The notes beneath the pieces were generated by a model. The model ran no database searches and was not told the DNA's origin. It saw nothing but the letters and a program-made list of their open reading frames with translations. Made by a program: the position numbers and the translations under genes. This document shows, piece by piece, positions 20,814-29,693 of a stretch of DNA of 50,147 bases. Within the stretch, counting starts at the first letter, position 1, and every line of letters starts with the position of its first letter. Source of the stretch: Gammaproteobacteria bacterium (GTDB lineage Bacteria > Pseudomonadota > Gammaproteobacteria > QZLD01); contig QZLE01000064.1 in NCBI GenBank assembly GCA_004796365.1, positions 1 to 50,147 of the forward strand, in the 5' to 3' direction.

Positions 20814-21563
20814 CTAAAAATGATATCTCAGGTTTCCATATACCCCTTCAACAGAGATATCACCTGAAAGACCGCCGATATCATCAATATCGATACCAAA
20901 CTGCCTCCAGCCAAGCTCAAATCCAAGACCATAATCAAACTCATAACCGGCGCACACCCTGAAATCTGTTATGCCTGAGCCGTCATATTCAATAGCGCTT
21001 CCTTCTCCGGAAAAATAAAAACCTGTCATTGGCAAATCGATTTGCGCCTTGGCATAAAGCATTGGCACAGGAACATCAAAATCACGAGTGCTCTTTTGAG
21101 TTGTAGTCTGAGAGTAAATTTCCACTTCTCCATTTAGAACTTTAATATCAAGGCCGATATCGAAATTTACCCAGTTATCAAGTATTTCGTAATACAAAAT
21201 CAGATCAGTATCATCAAGCTGGAATTTTGAATCAATTGATTCATTTACATTATAAGTAATATTGTCAAACACGAAGCTTTGATCAAGAACGTGTGATCCA
21301 GTTGTACTGATTTTTGAATGCTGAACCTTAACATTTGGAATCATTGGCACAAAATGTTCAACAGCCAAATAAAATGAAACGCCGCTGTTATTATCTAATT
21401 TAAGGTCATCTTCCAATCCTACATTTGAACCATTGTAATTTACAAAACCTTCAACATTTTGTGACCAAAAGCCAACGCCAGCATAAATACCAAGTATATT
21501 GTCTGCACACGCAAGTGATGGCATAAAGAATAAGAGTGGGAATAGCAGCCTAATTTTTTTCAT
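20814..21563 (-). CDS. TIGR04219-like outer membrane beta-barrel protein
   Basis: Signal peptide MKKIRLLFPLLFFMPSLACA; alternating amphipathic strands; C-terminal aromatic GNLRYHF. ORF track extends to 21599. Confidence 0.75.
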   Translation of the reverse strand: MKKIRLLFPLLFFMPSLACADNILGIYAGVGFWSQNVEGFVNYNGSNVGLEDDLKLDNNSGVSFYLAVEHFVPMIPNVKVQHSKISTTGSHVLDQSFVFDNITYNVNESIDSKFQLDDTDLILYYEILDNWVNFDIGLDIKVLNGEVEIYSQTTTQKSTRDFDVPVPMLYAKAQIDLPMTGFYFSGEGSAIEYDGSGITDFRVCAGYEFDYGLGFELGWRQFGIDIDDIGGLSGDISVEGVYGNLRYHF

Positions 21564-21638
21564 AATAACTCCATTTAATTTTATATTTGCTAACCTCATT
21601 CTAAGGCAAACACTTGAAAGAGCAACTAAAACATCATA

Positions 21639-22346
21639 TTAACTATCATGTTCAGAAAAGAAGCATATACCGTTATTTCTTAAAATGCAGCCGAGGCAGT
21701 TAGGTTTAACTTTACATGTACTTTTACAATGCTCGACCAGCAAAGCATGATACTGATTATATAGACTTACATCTTGCTCTATATGTCTTTGGGCATAATG
21801 GCGCAGAGCTTCGTACCCAGTTTGATTATCAATAATTCCTATCCGGGAAAATATACGTCGATAATACGAATCGATTACAAACACCGGGCGTTCAAAAGCA
21901 TAAAGAAGTATGTCGTCTGCAGTCTCATACCCAACACCGTTAACTCCAAGTAGCATCTTTCGCAATTTATCAGTTTCAATGCTTATAAGTTTGTTATATT
22001 CACCATTTTCAATGTACCAGCGATTAAAGTTTTTTATACGCTTGGCTTTAATATTAAAATATCCAGAAGGGCGAATATATTCCGCTAATTCATCGGATTG
22101 AATTGAATTAATTGCGCCAGGAGTAATGCATCCATTAAGCTTTAGGTTTTCTATAGCCTTTTCAACATTTTTCCAATTGGTATTTTGCGTAAGAATTGCT
22201 CCAAGCATGACCTCATATGGTGTATCAGCAGGCCACCAATCTAAATCGCCATATTCTTCTTCCAGCGAGGAATATACCTTATTAAAAACCGAACTAACGT
22301 CGCTTCTTGCTTTTTCCGCCACGGTCAAATGCCTTTCTTGGAGCAT
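21639..22346 (-). CDS. Endonuclease III-like HhH-GPD DNA glycosylase with Fe-S cluster
   Basis: VMLGAILTQNTNWKNVEKAI, LLGVNGVGYETADDILLYA, C-x6-C-x2-C-x5-C (CKSTCKVKPNCLGCILRNNGIC as read). Confidence 0.88.
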   Translation of the reverse strand: MLQERHLTVAEKARSDVSSVFNKVYSSLEEEYGDLDWWPADTPYEVMLGAILTQNTNWKNVEKAIENLKLNGCITPGAINSIQSDELAEYIRPSGYFNIKAKRIKNFNRWYIENGEYNKLISIETDKLRKMLLGVNGVGYETADDILLYAFERPVFVIDSYYRRIFSRIGIIDNQTGYEALRHYAQRHIEQDVSLYNQYHALLVEHCKSTCKVKPNCLGCILRNNGICFFSEHDS

Positions 22347-23133
22347 TTCTTTTTACAATATTCTTTTTTCGCCCTTCATCCTTGTTAAATTCCATCCCCA
22401 CAGAGCCCATCAAAGAAGCGACCTCTTTGTCTGAAAGAAATTTGCTTTTTCCAGGCAGGTGCGATTTTAAAAGTTTAATGCCAGCAAACCTGACCCTACT
22501 TAGCCTGGATACAGTCAAATCCAATGCTTCCCACATTCTTCTTACTTCACGATTACGGCCTTCCATTAAAACCACATGAAACCATTTATTAGCTCCTTCT
22601 CCACCACTTCGTTTGATGTCAGAAAATTTAGCCATGCCATCTTCAAGCATCACTCCATCACGAAGCTGTTGAAGCATTTGATCTGATACTTCACCCAAAA
22701 CACGAACGGCATATTCTCGATCAATCTGATAGGAAGGGTGCATCAATCGGTTTGCCAATTCACCATTATTGGTAAATAGCAATAATCCACTGGTATTAAT
22801 ATCCAACCTGCCAATAGAGACCCAGCGAGCACCATGTAGCTTAGGTAAATTCGAAAATACCGTACATCTGCCTTCAGGATCGCTGCGTGAACATACTTCA
22901 CCCTCAGGTTTGTGATAAACAATAACCTTGGTCTTAACCCCTGACAAAGCCCTTCTGTCCAGCACCTTATTATCTATCTCGATTGACTCTGTACCATCAA
23001 TAGTATCCCCCAGAGAAGCAACCTCACCATCAACCTTAATACGACCATCACGAAGCCATTGCTCAATCTCGCGGCGTGAACCAAAACCGGAATTTGCTAG
23101 TTTTTTCTGTATTCTTTCTTTAGTATCAGACAC
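22294..23133 (-). CDS. rluB: 23S rRNA pseudouridine synthase RluB
   Basis: S4 domain ERIQKKLANSGFGSRREIEQWL, GRLDINTSGLLLFTNNGELANRLMHP, EGRNREVRRMWEALDLTVSRLSRVRFAG. Confidence 0.93.
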   Translation of the reverse strand: MSDTKERIQKKLANSGFGSRREIEQWLRDGRIKVDGEVASLGDTIDGTESIEIDNKVLDRRALSGVKTKVIVYHKPEGEVCSRSDPEGRCTVFSNLPKLHGARWVSIGRLDINTSGLLLFTNNGELANRLMHPSYQIDREYAVRVLGEVSDQMLQQLRDGVMLEDGMAKFSDIKRSGGEGANKWFHVVLMEGRNREVRRMWEALDLTVSRLSRVRFAGIKLLKSHLPGKSKFLSDKEVASLMGSVGMEFNKDEGRKKNIVKRNAPRKAFDRGGKSKKRR

Positions 23134-23167
23134 TTTATTACCTGTATTTTAGTCGTCAGTCAGTTAC

Positions 23168-23860
23168 TTACTGATCATCACAATCAGAAACTATTTCAAG
23201 ATTCACCTGACTGGATTCATCGGTCACATCATCTGCGCTTTCTTCATCAGCAAACTTAAGATCAAGCTCTGCATTGATTTCTGTGATATCCCTTAACTCC
23301 ATCAAGCTTGGTAACTCATCCAGGCTTTGCATGTTGAAATAATTTAGAAATTCTTTTGTAGTGCCGTATAGCGATGGATGGCCAGGAACATCCCTGCGAC
23401 CAACTACCCTGATCCAGTTGCGCTCAATAAGGGTTTTCATTATTTGCGAACTAATACTAACCCCGCGAATCTCTTCAATCTCACCTCGAGTAATTGGTTG
23501 TCTGTATGCAATAATCGCAAGTGTTTCTAGAAATGCGCGAGAATATTTCGCTGGCTTTTCTTCCCACAGGCGCGAAACCCATGGCTGCATTTCCCGTTTA
23601 ACCTGTATTCTATAACCGCTTGCTACTTCAGTGAGTTCAAAGCCTCTGCCAACGTAATCTTGCTTAAGCAGTTCCAGAGCATCCCGCAATTCTGACTTGG
23701 TTGGAACCTCATCTTCAGTGAATATGGACTGTAACTTATCAAGCGACATCGGGACATTTGAGGACAAAATAACAGCTTCAAGTATAGTTTTTAGCTGCGG
23801 AGTAATATTCTCAGAATTATCACTTGAGGTTGAATTATCTTCCGATTTAACAAGTTCCAC
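23168..23860 (-). CDS. scpB: SMC-associated segregation and condensation protein ScpB
   Basis: SRAFLETLAIIAYRQPITRGEIEEIRGVSISSQIMKTLIERNWIRVVGRRDVPGHPSLYGTT. Confidence 0.95.
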   Translation of the reverse strand: MELVKSEDNSTSSDNSENITPQLKTILEAVILSSNVPMSLDKLQSIFTEDEVPTKSELRDALELLKQDYVGRGFELTEVASGYRIQVKREMQPWVSRLWEEKPAKYSRAFLETLAIIAYRQPITRGEIEEIRGVSISSQIMKTLIERNWIRVVGRRDVPGHPSLYGTTKEFLNYFNMQSLDELPSLMELRDITEINAELDLKFADEESADDVTDESSQVNLEIVSDCDDQ

Positions 23861-23875
23861 TAATCATCTCCAACC

Positions 23876-24751
23876 TTAATCCACTCCAATCCCAGCATCG
23901 CCTTCTCCATTCTCGACATCACTCTTGGCCTTGACATAAATCGGTGCAAACTGTTCTTGCTGCACTATCTCAACCAGCGAGCCTTTTACAAGTTCCAAAA
24001 TAGCTAGAAATGATACTACGACCCCGAGTTTCCCCTCTTCCAAAGTAAATAAAGAGCTAAATTCCACAAATTTATCATCTTCAATTCTAGCTAGCACCTG
24101 AGTCATACGTTCTCGTACCGATAAAGTCTCACGCTGAACCTGATGGCTAGTAAAAAGGTCGGCACGAGCAACCACTTCCATCATTGCAGCAAGCAATTCC
24201 TTAATATCCACATCTGGCAAAGACTTGGCAGACTTTAAGTGTTCTGTATCCAAATTTACCGGAACAATATCACGATCAACTCTTGGTATATCATCTAAGT
24301 CTTCAGCTGCGGTTTTATAACGCTCATATTCCTGCAAGCGTCGTATAAGTTCAGCACGTGGATCTTCTTCATCTTCCGCCTCAGCTGGACGTGGCAGCAA
24401 CATGCGTGACTTGATTTCCGCTAACATTGCAGCCATAACCAGGTACTCACCTGCAAGCTCAAGGCGCATCTCATCCATAAGCTCTATATATTGCATGTAT
24501 TGAGAGGTAATGGGCGCTATCGGAATATCAATTATGTCCAAGTTCTGGCGCTTAATAAGGTATAGGAGCAAATCCAGCGGCCCTTCGAATGCCTCTAAGA
24601 AGACCTCAAGTGCATCTGGGGGAATATAAAGGTCATTTGGAATTTGAGTTACAGCTTCACCGCGCACGACTGCAAACGGCATCTCTTCTTGCAACGCTCC
24701 CGGCTGCGAAGAATTTAAAATATCTTGTGTAACTCCAGCTGTTTCAGTCAT
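23876..24751 (-). CDS. scpA: SMC-associated segregation and condensation protein ScpA
   Basis: FEGPLDLLLYLIKRQNLDIIDIPIAPITSQYMQYIELM, EYLVMAAMLAEIKSRMLLPRP. Confidence 0.95.
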   Translation of the reverse strand: MTETAGVTQDILNSSQPGALQEEMPFAVVRGEAVTQIPNDLYIPPDALEVFLEAFEGPLDLLLYLIKRQNLDIIDIPIAPITSQYMQYIELMDEMRLELAGEYLVMAAMLAEIKSRMLLPRPAEAEDEEDPRAELIRRLQEYERYKTAAEDLDDIPRVDRDIVPVNLDTEHLKSAKSLPDVDIKELLAAMMEVVARADLFTSHQVQRETLSVRERMTQVLARIEDDKFVEFSSLFTLEEGKLGVVVSFLAILELVKGSLVEIVQQEQFAPIYVKAKSDVENGEGDAGIGVD

Positions 24752-24812
24752 GTAATCTCTACTGTCTGTATTGCCAAATCCGTGGCTAATTTTTGTGGGC
24801 TTAGACCCGGGC

Positions 24813-26030
24813 TTATCGATAAGATAACCCCATTACTCCCCTAACCTCTTCAAGGGTATCTTTTGCAATATCTCGCGCTGATTCACAGCCCTCAGCAACG
24901 ACATTCTTAATAATATCTGGTGTTTCAAGATATTCATTGGCTCGTTCCCTGATTGGCTCAAGCTCTTTATTGATTGCTTCAACTACAGGCATCTTACAAT
25001 CGATACAACCAATTCCTGCAGACTTACAACCATTTTGCACCCATTCCTTGGTACTATCATCGGAGTAAACCTCGTGCAACTGCCAAACTGGACATTTCGC
25101 AGGATCACCAGGATCTGTACGACGCACACGGTTGGTATCTGTAGGCATTGTCCTGATTTTTTTCTCAACAGACTCCGGGTCTTCTCTGAGTGCAATTGTA
25201 TTATTGTACGACTTAGACATTTTCTGCCCATCAATACCAGGCATTTTAGATGTCGGAGCCAATAGAGACTGAGGTTCAGGCAGTATCACGCGGCCACCAC
25301 CTTCAAGATAACCATATAGCCTTTCCTGGTCTGCAATAGTAATATTTTGCTGGCTTTTCAATAACTCGCGAGCAACCTCAAGGGCTTCATGATCCCCCTC
25401 TTCCTGAAATTTCTTGCGTAAGTTGTTGTAGTTTTTGGCATTTTTCTTACCCATTTTCTTAATAGCTTCTTCGGCCTTTTCTTCAAAGCCTGGTTCACGA
25501 CCATAAAGAAAATTAAATCTACGAGCTACTTCACGGGTAAGCTCTACATGAGCAACCTGATCTTCACCAACCGGAATCTGTCCAGCCTTGTAAATTAAGA
25601 TATCAGCACTTTGCAATAACGGATAACCCAGAAATCCATATGTATCAAGATCCTTTTCACGCAGCTTCTCCTGCATATCTTTATATGAAGGGACCCTTTC
25701 TAGCCAACCAAGCGGTGTCATCATTGATAGTAAAAGGTGTAATTCTGCGTGTTCAGGAACGCGGGACTGGAAAAAGATGGTGGCTTCATTAGGATTAATC
25801 CCTGCAGCCAGCCAGTCGATAACAACATCCCATGAGCTTTTAGAAATGATTGAAGGATCTTCGTAATGGGTAGTAAGTGCATGCCAGTCAGCAACGAAGA
25901 AAAAACACTTAAACTCGTGCTGAAGATTAAGCCAGTTCTTTAAAACTCCGTGATAGTGTCCAAGGTGAAGCTGACCTGTTGGTCTCATTCCTGAAAGTAC
26001 AGTGTTATTTTCAGCTGCTATCTTATTCAA
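24813..26030 (-). CDS. trpS: Tryptophan--tRNA ligase
   Basis: SGMRPTGQLHLGHYHG (HIGH-type), KMPGIDGQKMSKSYNN (KMSKS), 405 aa. Confidence 0.95.
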   Translation of the reverse strand: MNKIAAENNTVLSGMRPTGQLHLGHYHGVLKNWLNLQHEFKCFFFVADWHALTTHYEDPSIISKSSWDVVIDWLAAGINPNEATIFFQSRVPEHAELHLLLSMMTPLGWLERVPSYKDMQEKLREKDLDTYGFLGYPLLQSADILIYKAGQIPVGEDQVAHVELTREVARRFNFLYGREPGFEEKAEEAIKKMGKKNAKNYNNLRKKFQEEGDHEALEVARELLKSQQNITIADQERLYGYLEGGGRVILPEPQSLLAPTSKMPGIDGQKMSKSYNNTIALREDPESVEKKIRTMPTDTNRVRRTDPGDPAKCPVWQLHEVYSDDSTKEWVQNGCKSAGIGCIDCKMPVVEAINKELEPIRERANEYLETPDIIKNVVAEGCESARDIAKDTLEEVRGVMGLSYR

Positions 26031-26052
26031 TTTTATACCTATTTACTAAAAA

Positions 26053-26727
26053 TTACTTAAATAATACATGCTTTTGTGGGACGAATGCCACCAGGACGCC
26101 AAAAAATATTCCTGACAGAAGCCCAACTGTATGTGCAGTATTTGCCACCGGGCCAACCAGGCCGGTGAAGCATAGCACATACCAGGCAACAACCATAATA
26201 ATTACTTGTTTTTCCAAAAACAATCCGAATCTGGGGTTAAACTTTTGCTGCATCCAGATATAACCAAAAAAACCGTAAATTACACCTGACATGCCCCCAA
26301 ACCGGGGTCCGTCTACAAAGTATTGCAATATATTTGAAAAAACGGCAAGAACAAGGATTAACACGATATAAAACCACCGCTTTTGTTTAAACTCGATCAC
26401 CGCGCCGAGGAAATACATAGCGACCATATTAAATACTATGTGCATGACACTAAAATGAAGGAAAATAGGGGTAATCAGGCGATAAATTTGCCCTCTTTGC
26501 AATTCTGGTAACCCAGATTTATACAGTGATGCGGCAATTCTTAGCTGGTAATAGATAAAATCATAAACTAAAGGGATTTTTATCTTAAAACTTCCCTCTA
26601 GAATAATGGGAAGCGATATAAATATTGAAAGAACTATACAGGTAGATGAAACCGGAAATCGTCGTACAAAAAGCACGATACGATCTATTAATGGGGGGGG
26701 TTGATTAATATAAGGCGTCTGATTCAT
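26053..26727 (-). CDS. Rhomboid family intramembrane serine protease
   Basis: RLITPIFLHFSVMHIVFNMVAMYFLG, catalytic GMSGVIYG, AHTVGLLSG. Confidence 0.88.
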   Translation of the reverse strand: MNQTPYINQPPPLIDRIVLFVRRFPVSSTCIVLSIFISLPIILEGSFKIKIPLVYDFIYYQLRIAASLYKSGLPELQRGQIYRLITPIFLHFSVMHIVFNMVAMYFLGAVIEFKQKRWFYIVLILVLAVFSNILQYFVDGPRFGGMSGVIYGFFGYIWMQQKFNPRFGLFLEKQVIIMVVAWYVLCFTGLVGPVANTAHTVGLLSGIFFGVLVAFVPQKHVLFK

Positions 26728-26739
26728 AAGCGAATAATA

Positions 26740-27360
26740 TCAGGCATACTGATCAAAATCACCTTTACCCTGCCTGATCACATGTGGTTCACCATCAGTG
26801 CAATCTACAACGGTAGTTTCATCATATCCACCGTAGCCACCATCAATTACCAGATCAACTAGCTTGGCAAAATCATCAAATATATCCTCCGGGTCATGCT
26901 CTGGAAGGTCATTCCCAGGCTTAACAAGACTTGTGGTAAGCAGCGGTTCACCTACATGGGATAGTAACTCCTGGGCAATATTATGGTCGGGGACACGAAG
27001 ACCAATGGTTTTACGGCTTGAGTGCATTATGCGCCGCGGCACATTGCTTTTGGCTTTTAGCACAAATGTAAAACACCCCGGTGTTAGTACTTTAAGCATT
27101 CTATATACCGTATTATCAACCTTGGCATAATCAGATATTTCAGCCAAATCCTTGCACAGCAACGTAAACAAATGTTTATCATTTAACTGACGAATTCTAA
27201 TAATCCTATCAAGCGCCTTTTTATCACCTAAGTGACATGCAAGGGCATAGCACGAATCCGTTGGATATATTACAACTCCGCCACCATGTATGATATCAGC
27301 AGCCTGCTTAAGCAAACGAGCCTGTGGGTTATCCGGATGAACTCTGAAGATGTGTGTCAT
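26740..27360 (-). CDS. yciO: YciO-type Sua5/YrdC family protein
   Basis: GGGVVIYPTDSCYALACHLG, TPGCFTFVLKAK, KTIGLRVPDH, TTVVDCTDGEPHVIRQGKGD. Confidence 0.9.
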   Translation of the reverse strand: MTHIFRVHPDNPQARLLKQAADIIHGGGVVIYPTDSCYALACHLGDKKALDRIIRIRQLNDKHLFTLLCKDLAEISDYAKVDNTVYRMLKVLTPGCFTFVLKAKSNVPRRIMHSSRKTIGLRVPDHNIAQELLSHVGEPLLTTSLVKPGNDLPEHDPEDIFDDFAKLVDLVIDGGYGGYDETTVVDCTDGEPHVIRQGKGDFDQYA

Positions 27361-27593
27361 TAAAACAAACTCATTACAAACTACTTAAACAACTAATTAT
27401 TTGCGGATTATAGCACTGCTTTATATACGGGTATATTTAAAATATCTTGAACTTTATTTAAATCGTTTCATCAAACTAAAAATGTATAACCTTACCATTT
27501 TATGAATCAGGACATATCGGTTTTAAATATTTGCTGTTATGTTAGACTAGCTAAGCTAAATGTGGCCTACTTTTTTTGCGAGCTCTTACACTA

Positions 27594-28193
27594 ATGAACA
27601 AATTTCTTTTTGATTTTTTTCCTCTAATGATTTTTGGTGGGGTTTATTATTTCACCAGAGAAGCGCACGGGCTGACCTATGCCATAATTGCAATCATGAT
27701 TGCAACAGTCATCCAAACTGCACTGCACTATATACTACATAAGAAGATTGAAAAGATTCACTTGATCAACCTTCTGTTAATCGTTGGCCTCGGCGGCATT
27801 TCACTTTTATTCAACGATGAAAGCAACACCGTTTTTAAGTGGAAACCAACTATTCTCTACTGGGTCTTTTCTCTTGTATTACTTGCTACCAGATATATTG
27901 GCAGTAAAACTATTCCTGAAAGAATTCTCGGAGCAATGATCGAAGCCCCGCAGCCGATTTGGACAAAAGTTAATCTTTCCTGGGTGCTTTTCTTTGCAAT
28001 TTTCGGCGCCATTAATCTTATTGTTGCCTACAGCTTTGAAAATGACACCTGGGTGATGTTCAAGCTTATAGGTGGAACAGTACTATTATTATTGTTTATG
28101 GTTGTTCAGCTTGTAGCATTGCGCAGCTACATTAAACCTGAACATGAGCTTGAACAGATCAAAGAGAGTAAAAGTTCAGCAGAGCAGCAGTAA
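27594..28193 (+). CDS. yciB: Inner membrane septation protein YciB/IspZ
   Basis: MNKFLFDFFPLMIFGGVYYF, FKWKPTILYW, LSWVLFFAIFGAINLIVAY; start set at internal ATG 27594. Confidence 0.93.
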   Translation: MNKFLFDFFPLMIFGGVYYFTREAHGLTYAIIAIMIATVIQTALHYILHKKIEKIHLINLLLIVGLGGISLLFNDESNTVFKWKPTILYWVFSLVLLATRYIGSKTIPERILGAMIEAPQPIWTKVNLSWVLFFAIFGAINLIVAYSFENDTWVMFKLIGGTVLLLLFMVVQLVALRSYIKPEHELEQIKESKSSAEQQ

Positions 28194-28303
28194 ATTCTAA
28201 ATACATTTGCTGTCATAACCAAAGGTACCAAATATTAGTACAATTTTTGTGCTACCCTGAGAAATATATCAGAATGGATAATACAACATAAAAGGAGATT
28301 GTA

Positions 28304-28603
28304 TTGCTATACGCTATCATAAGCACAGATGTCGAAAACAGTCTGCCACTTCGAAAGCCTGTAAGAACTAAGCATCTTGACAGAATCCAACAACTACAGG
28401 ATCAAGGCCGTCTTTTTGTAGCCGGTCCCCATCCAGCTGTCGATAGCGAAGACCCCGGAGATAAAGGGTTTACAGGCAGCCTTATCATTGCTGAATTTGC
28501 ATCACTTGAAGATGCAAAGAATTGGGCTGATGGTGATCCCTATGTTGATGCTGGTGTCTATTCAAATGTTACGGTAAAACCTTTTAAAAAAGTAATGCCT
28601 TAA
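28304..28603 (+). CDS. yciI: YciI family protein
   Basis: [50 protein letters not shown] start with AAGGAG upstream. Confidence 0.92.
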   Translation: MLYAIISTDVENSLPLRKPVRTKHLDRIQQLQDQGRLFVAGPHPAVDSEDPGDKGFTGSLIIAEFASLEDAKNWADGDPYVDAGVYSNVTVKPFKKVMP

Positions 28604-28637
28604 ATTCAATTATCAATTAACTTAACAAGGAATAAAA

Positions 28638-29555
28638 ATGCACAATATTACAAAACTAGCTGCGATATCTCTTATTGCCTTACTTCCACTCACTGCCTGC
28701 AGCGGTGATGATGCTGAAAATAATACCGTAGCTGCTCCTAAACAGAACGCAACAGAACAAAAAGCACCTGATACAGCCAAGGATGCACCAAAACCAGATG
28801 CAAATGCGGATACAAATACACCTGCTCCAGAAAAAACAATTGTCGCAGTAGTAAATGGAACCCAGATCACACAGCTAATGCTTGATAAACACGTTGAATA
28901 CAGAACCCGCGGCAAGAAAGTAACGCTTACTGCTGAACAGCGCAAAGCAGTGATTGATGACATAATCAGCCTTGAGCTGCTAAAACAAGATGCGATCAAA
29001 AATAACCTTGATAAAGATGCTGGACTGGTAGCGGTTTTAGAAAATGTTAAGCGTGGAGAGCTTGCTCAAGTTAATGTCAATAAAATCAAAGAGCAAGGCA
29101 AAACTTCTGAAGAGTCAATAAAGAAACAATATGACGAGTATGTAAAAAATAATGCTTTGGATTTTAATGCGAGCCACATATTAGTTAAAACTGAAGAAGA
29201 AGCCAAAAATGTAATTAAAGAGATTGACGGTGGTGCTGTTTTCGCTGAAGCTGCAAAAAAATACTCAGTTGGACCAACTGGCGTAAAGGGTGGCGCGCTT
29301 GGCTGGTTTGGTGCTAACCAGATGGTTCCTGAATTTACCGCTGCCGTTAAAAAGCTTGCTGTTGGCGCTTATACCAAAGAGCCTGTTAAAACAAAATTTG
29401 GCTGGCATGTTATTCTTTTGCAGGAAACGAGGCCTGCAAATGTTCCTCCTTATGAGCAGATGAAAAAACAACTTCAAATGAAAGCTGAAACAGATCTTAT
29501 TCAAAATACAATTGCAGAGCTAAAAAAGAATGCAAAAATTGAAATTACTGAATAG
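28638..29555 (+). CDS. PpiC/PrsA-type peptidyl-prolyl isomerase lipoprotein
   Basis: Lipobox LLPLTAC; SurA-like N-domain; parvulin ASHILVKTEEEAKNV..KYSVGPTGVKGGALGWFGANQMVPEF. Confidence 0.9.
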   Translation: MHNITKLAAISLIALLPLTACSGDDAENNTVAAPKQNATEQKAPDTAKDAPKPDANADTNTPAPEKTIVAVVNGTQITQLMLDKHVEYRTRGKKVTLTAEQRKAVIDDIISLELLKQDAIKNNLDKDAGLVAVLENVKRGELAQVNVNKIKEQGKTSEESIKKQYDEYVKNNALDFNASHILVKTEEEAKNVIKEIDGGAVFAEAAKKYSVGPTGVKGGALGWFGANQMVPEFTAAVKKLAVGAYTKEPVKTKFGWHVILLQETRPANVPPYEQMKKQLQMKAETDLIQNTIAELKKNAKIEITE

Positions 29556-29586
29556 TATTAGTAATTACAAATTTAAATAAGTAATA

Positions 29587-29612
29587 AGGGCGCTATTGCA
29601 GTGCCCTTTTTT
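29587..29612 (+). terminator. Rho-independent terminator of the ppiC-type gene
   Basis: AGGGCGCT-ATTGC-AGTGCCCT (one G-T pair) followed by TTTTT. Confidence 0.8.
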
Positions 29613-29693
29613 ATCCTGTTTAATGCAGTAGTATTTTCAACTGATCCAGAATATAATTTATCCACAGATGTGTTAAGCGGAATAAAATTATTA

